Source of the DNA: Chloroflexota bacterium | Lineage (GTDB): Bacteria; Chloroflexota; Anaerolineae; Thermoflexales; Thermoflexaceae | NCBI GenBank assembly: GCA_030550075.1 | Contig: JAUQQB010000153.1 | Location: forward strand, 1 to 6,813 | Direction of reading: 5' to 3' | DNA length: 6,813 nt | Shown: positions 6,382-6,813 of the stretch, piece by piece | How positions within the stretch are numbered: position 1 is the stretch's first letter | Layout of the letters: each line of letters starts with the position of its first letter | The notes under the pieces: generated by a model | The model's database searches: none | Told to the model about the DNA's origin: nothing | The model's input: the letters and a program-made list of their open reading frames with translations, nothing else | Position numbers and translations under genes: made by a program

Positions 6382-6431
6382 GAGGTACCACACGAATGTT
6401 TTATAGAATCATTTGTGTGGTACCTCTTTTT
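6382..6431 (+). terminator. 17-bp hairpin followed by a T-run
   Basis: Positions 6382-6398 pair with 6410-6426 over 17 bp with one G-U pair and an 11-base loop. TTTTT (6427-6431) follows directly on the plus strand, as in an intrinsic terminator. It lies about 465 bp behind lipA, so it could end long lipA transcripts. On the minus strand only three Ts follow. The stem shares its GGTAC-ACACGAAT core with the palindrome at 6121-6158, so it is likely a repeat as well, and terminator function may be secondary. Confidence 0.5.
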
Positions 6432-6482
6432 CTCCCCTTCCCACGTCCCAAAGGGCCGTGGGGAGGGGAGAAAGGGGGAGGG
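6424..6482. repeat. Polypyrimidine/polypurine hairpin with G-run tail
   Basis: A pyrimidine-rich left arm (about 6424-6449) pairs imperfectly with a purine-rich right arm (6453-6478) around an AAA loop (6450-6452). The innermost part is CCCACGTCCC against GGGCCGTGGGG. The right arm has G-runs at 6460-6463, 6465-6468, 6474-6478 and 6480-6482 with spacers of 1, 5 and 1 bases, the same pattern as at 22-48. It is the right part of the composite element starting at 6340. Confidence 0.6.
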
Positions 6483-6527
6483 ACTGTCCTTTTCCACCTT
6501 GCCAAGAACCCGAACGAGCACCACTGG

Positions 6528-6568
6528 TTAATAAAAGCGAAGCGCCGGGGGCCGCCATCCCCGGCGCT
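6528..6568 (-). terminator. Possible minus-strand intrinsic terminator
   Basis: A perfect 10-bp GC-rich stem (6541-6550 with 6559-6568, loop 6551-6558) is followed on the minus strand, after four bases, by TTTTATT. No minus-strand gene is visible between it and the window end, so it would end a transcript from a small RNA or from beyond 6813. The gap before the T-run weakens the call. Confidence 0.4.
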
Positions 6569-6778
6569 CGGCTAAAAGGAGGAGAAGAGGTTCCGCCCGC
6601 TGCTCGCTTATAATGTAACGCATCGCTGGCTCCGGATCTGGACGTAAACCCAACGTTTTACCGACGCTTTCCCAACGCCATATAGAATTTCCTCTCTCTG
6701 GGATATTGGGCCGGGGTCTGCTGGCCTCAGCCCAACACCCTAAACCCTATAGGGGTTACGCAGTTGACCTCCGCCATT

Positions 6779-6813
6779 GGGTTTGGGGGCTGGGACGGGC
6801 GCCGAAGGCGCCC
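6779..6813 (+). repeat. G-run motif plus GGGCGCC-GAA-GGCGCCC hairpin at window end
   Basis: G-runs at 6779-6781, 6785-6789, 6792-6794 and 6797-6799, with spacers of 3, 2 and 2 bases, fit a G-quadruplex. The last run is the start of a perfect 7-bp hairpin (6797-6803 with 6807-6813) with a GAA loop, and the window ends at its last base. The order of G-runs, then GC hairpin with a three-base loop, matches 6340-6376. The element probably continues beyond the window. Confidence 0.55.

Larger units (their letters stand above)
6483..6813. other. Right-hand gene-free region with several stem-loops
   Basis: No credible protein gene is visible. Beyond the structures listed separately, TTGGGC (6706-6711) pairs with GCCCAA (6730-6735) with further inner pairing, and AACCC pairs with GGGTT around 6744-6758. 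An isolated TATAAT at 6609-6614 has no acceptable -35 box. AAGGAGG at 6576-6582 resembles a Shine-Dalgarno but has no start codon at the right distance. A short structured RNA or the leader of a gene beyond the window remains possible but unproven. Confidence 0.4.

Noticed and set aside
6609..6614. TATAAT as a promoter for a gene to the right
   Set aside because: No acceptable -35 box at 16-18 bases and no extended -10 TGn; an isolated hexamer is weak evidence.
6734..6758. Telomere-like CCCTAAACCCT stretch
   Set aside because: It is barely one and a half units, not a tandem array, and the bacterial gene content makes it a coincidence.

Overview
The window looks like chromosomal DNA from a GC-rich, free-living bacterium. 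The codon bias, the C-rich and G-rich non-coding DNA and the style of the DnaX, LipA and MBL-like proteins would suit a thermophilic Chloroflexota-type organism. That placement is inference and has not been tested by any search. I see no phage, plasmid, integrase, transposase, CRISPR array, tRNA or rRNA.

Layout: (1) Positions 1-257 are non-coding and begin in a GC-rich palindrome with a G-quadruplex-type motif, cut by the window edge. (2) Positions 258-3472 hold a minus-strand cluster read from right to left: dnaX (clamp-loader subunit tau/gamma), a ybaB-type nucleoid-associated protein, then a PLP-dependent trans-sulfuration-type enzyme. A well-formed sigma-70-type promoter lies just upstream of dnaX. 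A perfect 18-bp hairpin separates dnaX from ybaB. (3) Positions 3473-3913 are a divergent intergenic region. (4) Positions 3914-4843, plus strand, encode an MBL-fold-like protein in which the metal-binding His residues appear to be lost. (5) Positions 4981-5916, plus strand, encode lipA (lipoyl synthase). (6) Positions 5917-6813 are about 900 bp without a credible gene. They are dense in palindromes and G-run motifs and end in another G-run plus GC-hairpin module.

How the genes relate: dnaX-ybaB is a classical replication/recombination pair, but recR, the usual third partner, is not next. A sulfur amino-acid enzyme of unknown exact specificity follows instead. lipA makes the lipoyl cofactor of the 2-oxoacid dehydrogenase and glycine cleavage complexes. 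The MBL-like gene upstream of it may be co-transcribed, but a functional link is not evident.

The genes are mostly housekeeping. The least explained part is the non-coding DNA. It contains three G-quadruplex-type motifs linked to small-loop GC hairpins (1-48, 6340-6482, 6779-6813), plus two palindromes sharing a GGTAC-ACACGAAT core. These look like members of dispersed intergenic repeat families. I see no convincing new multi-gene system here.
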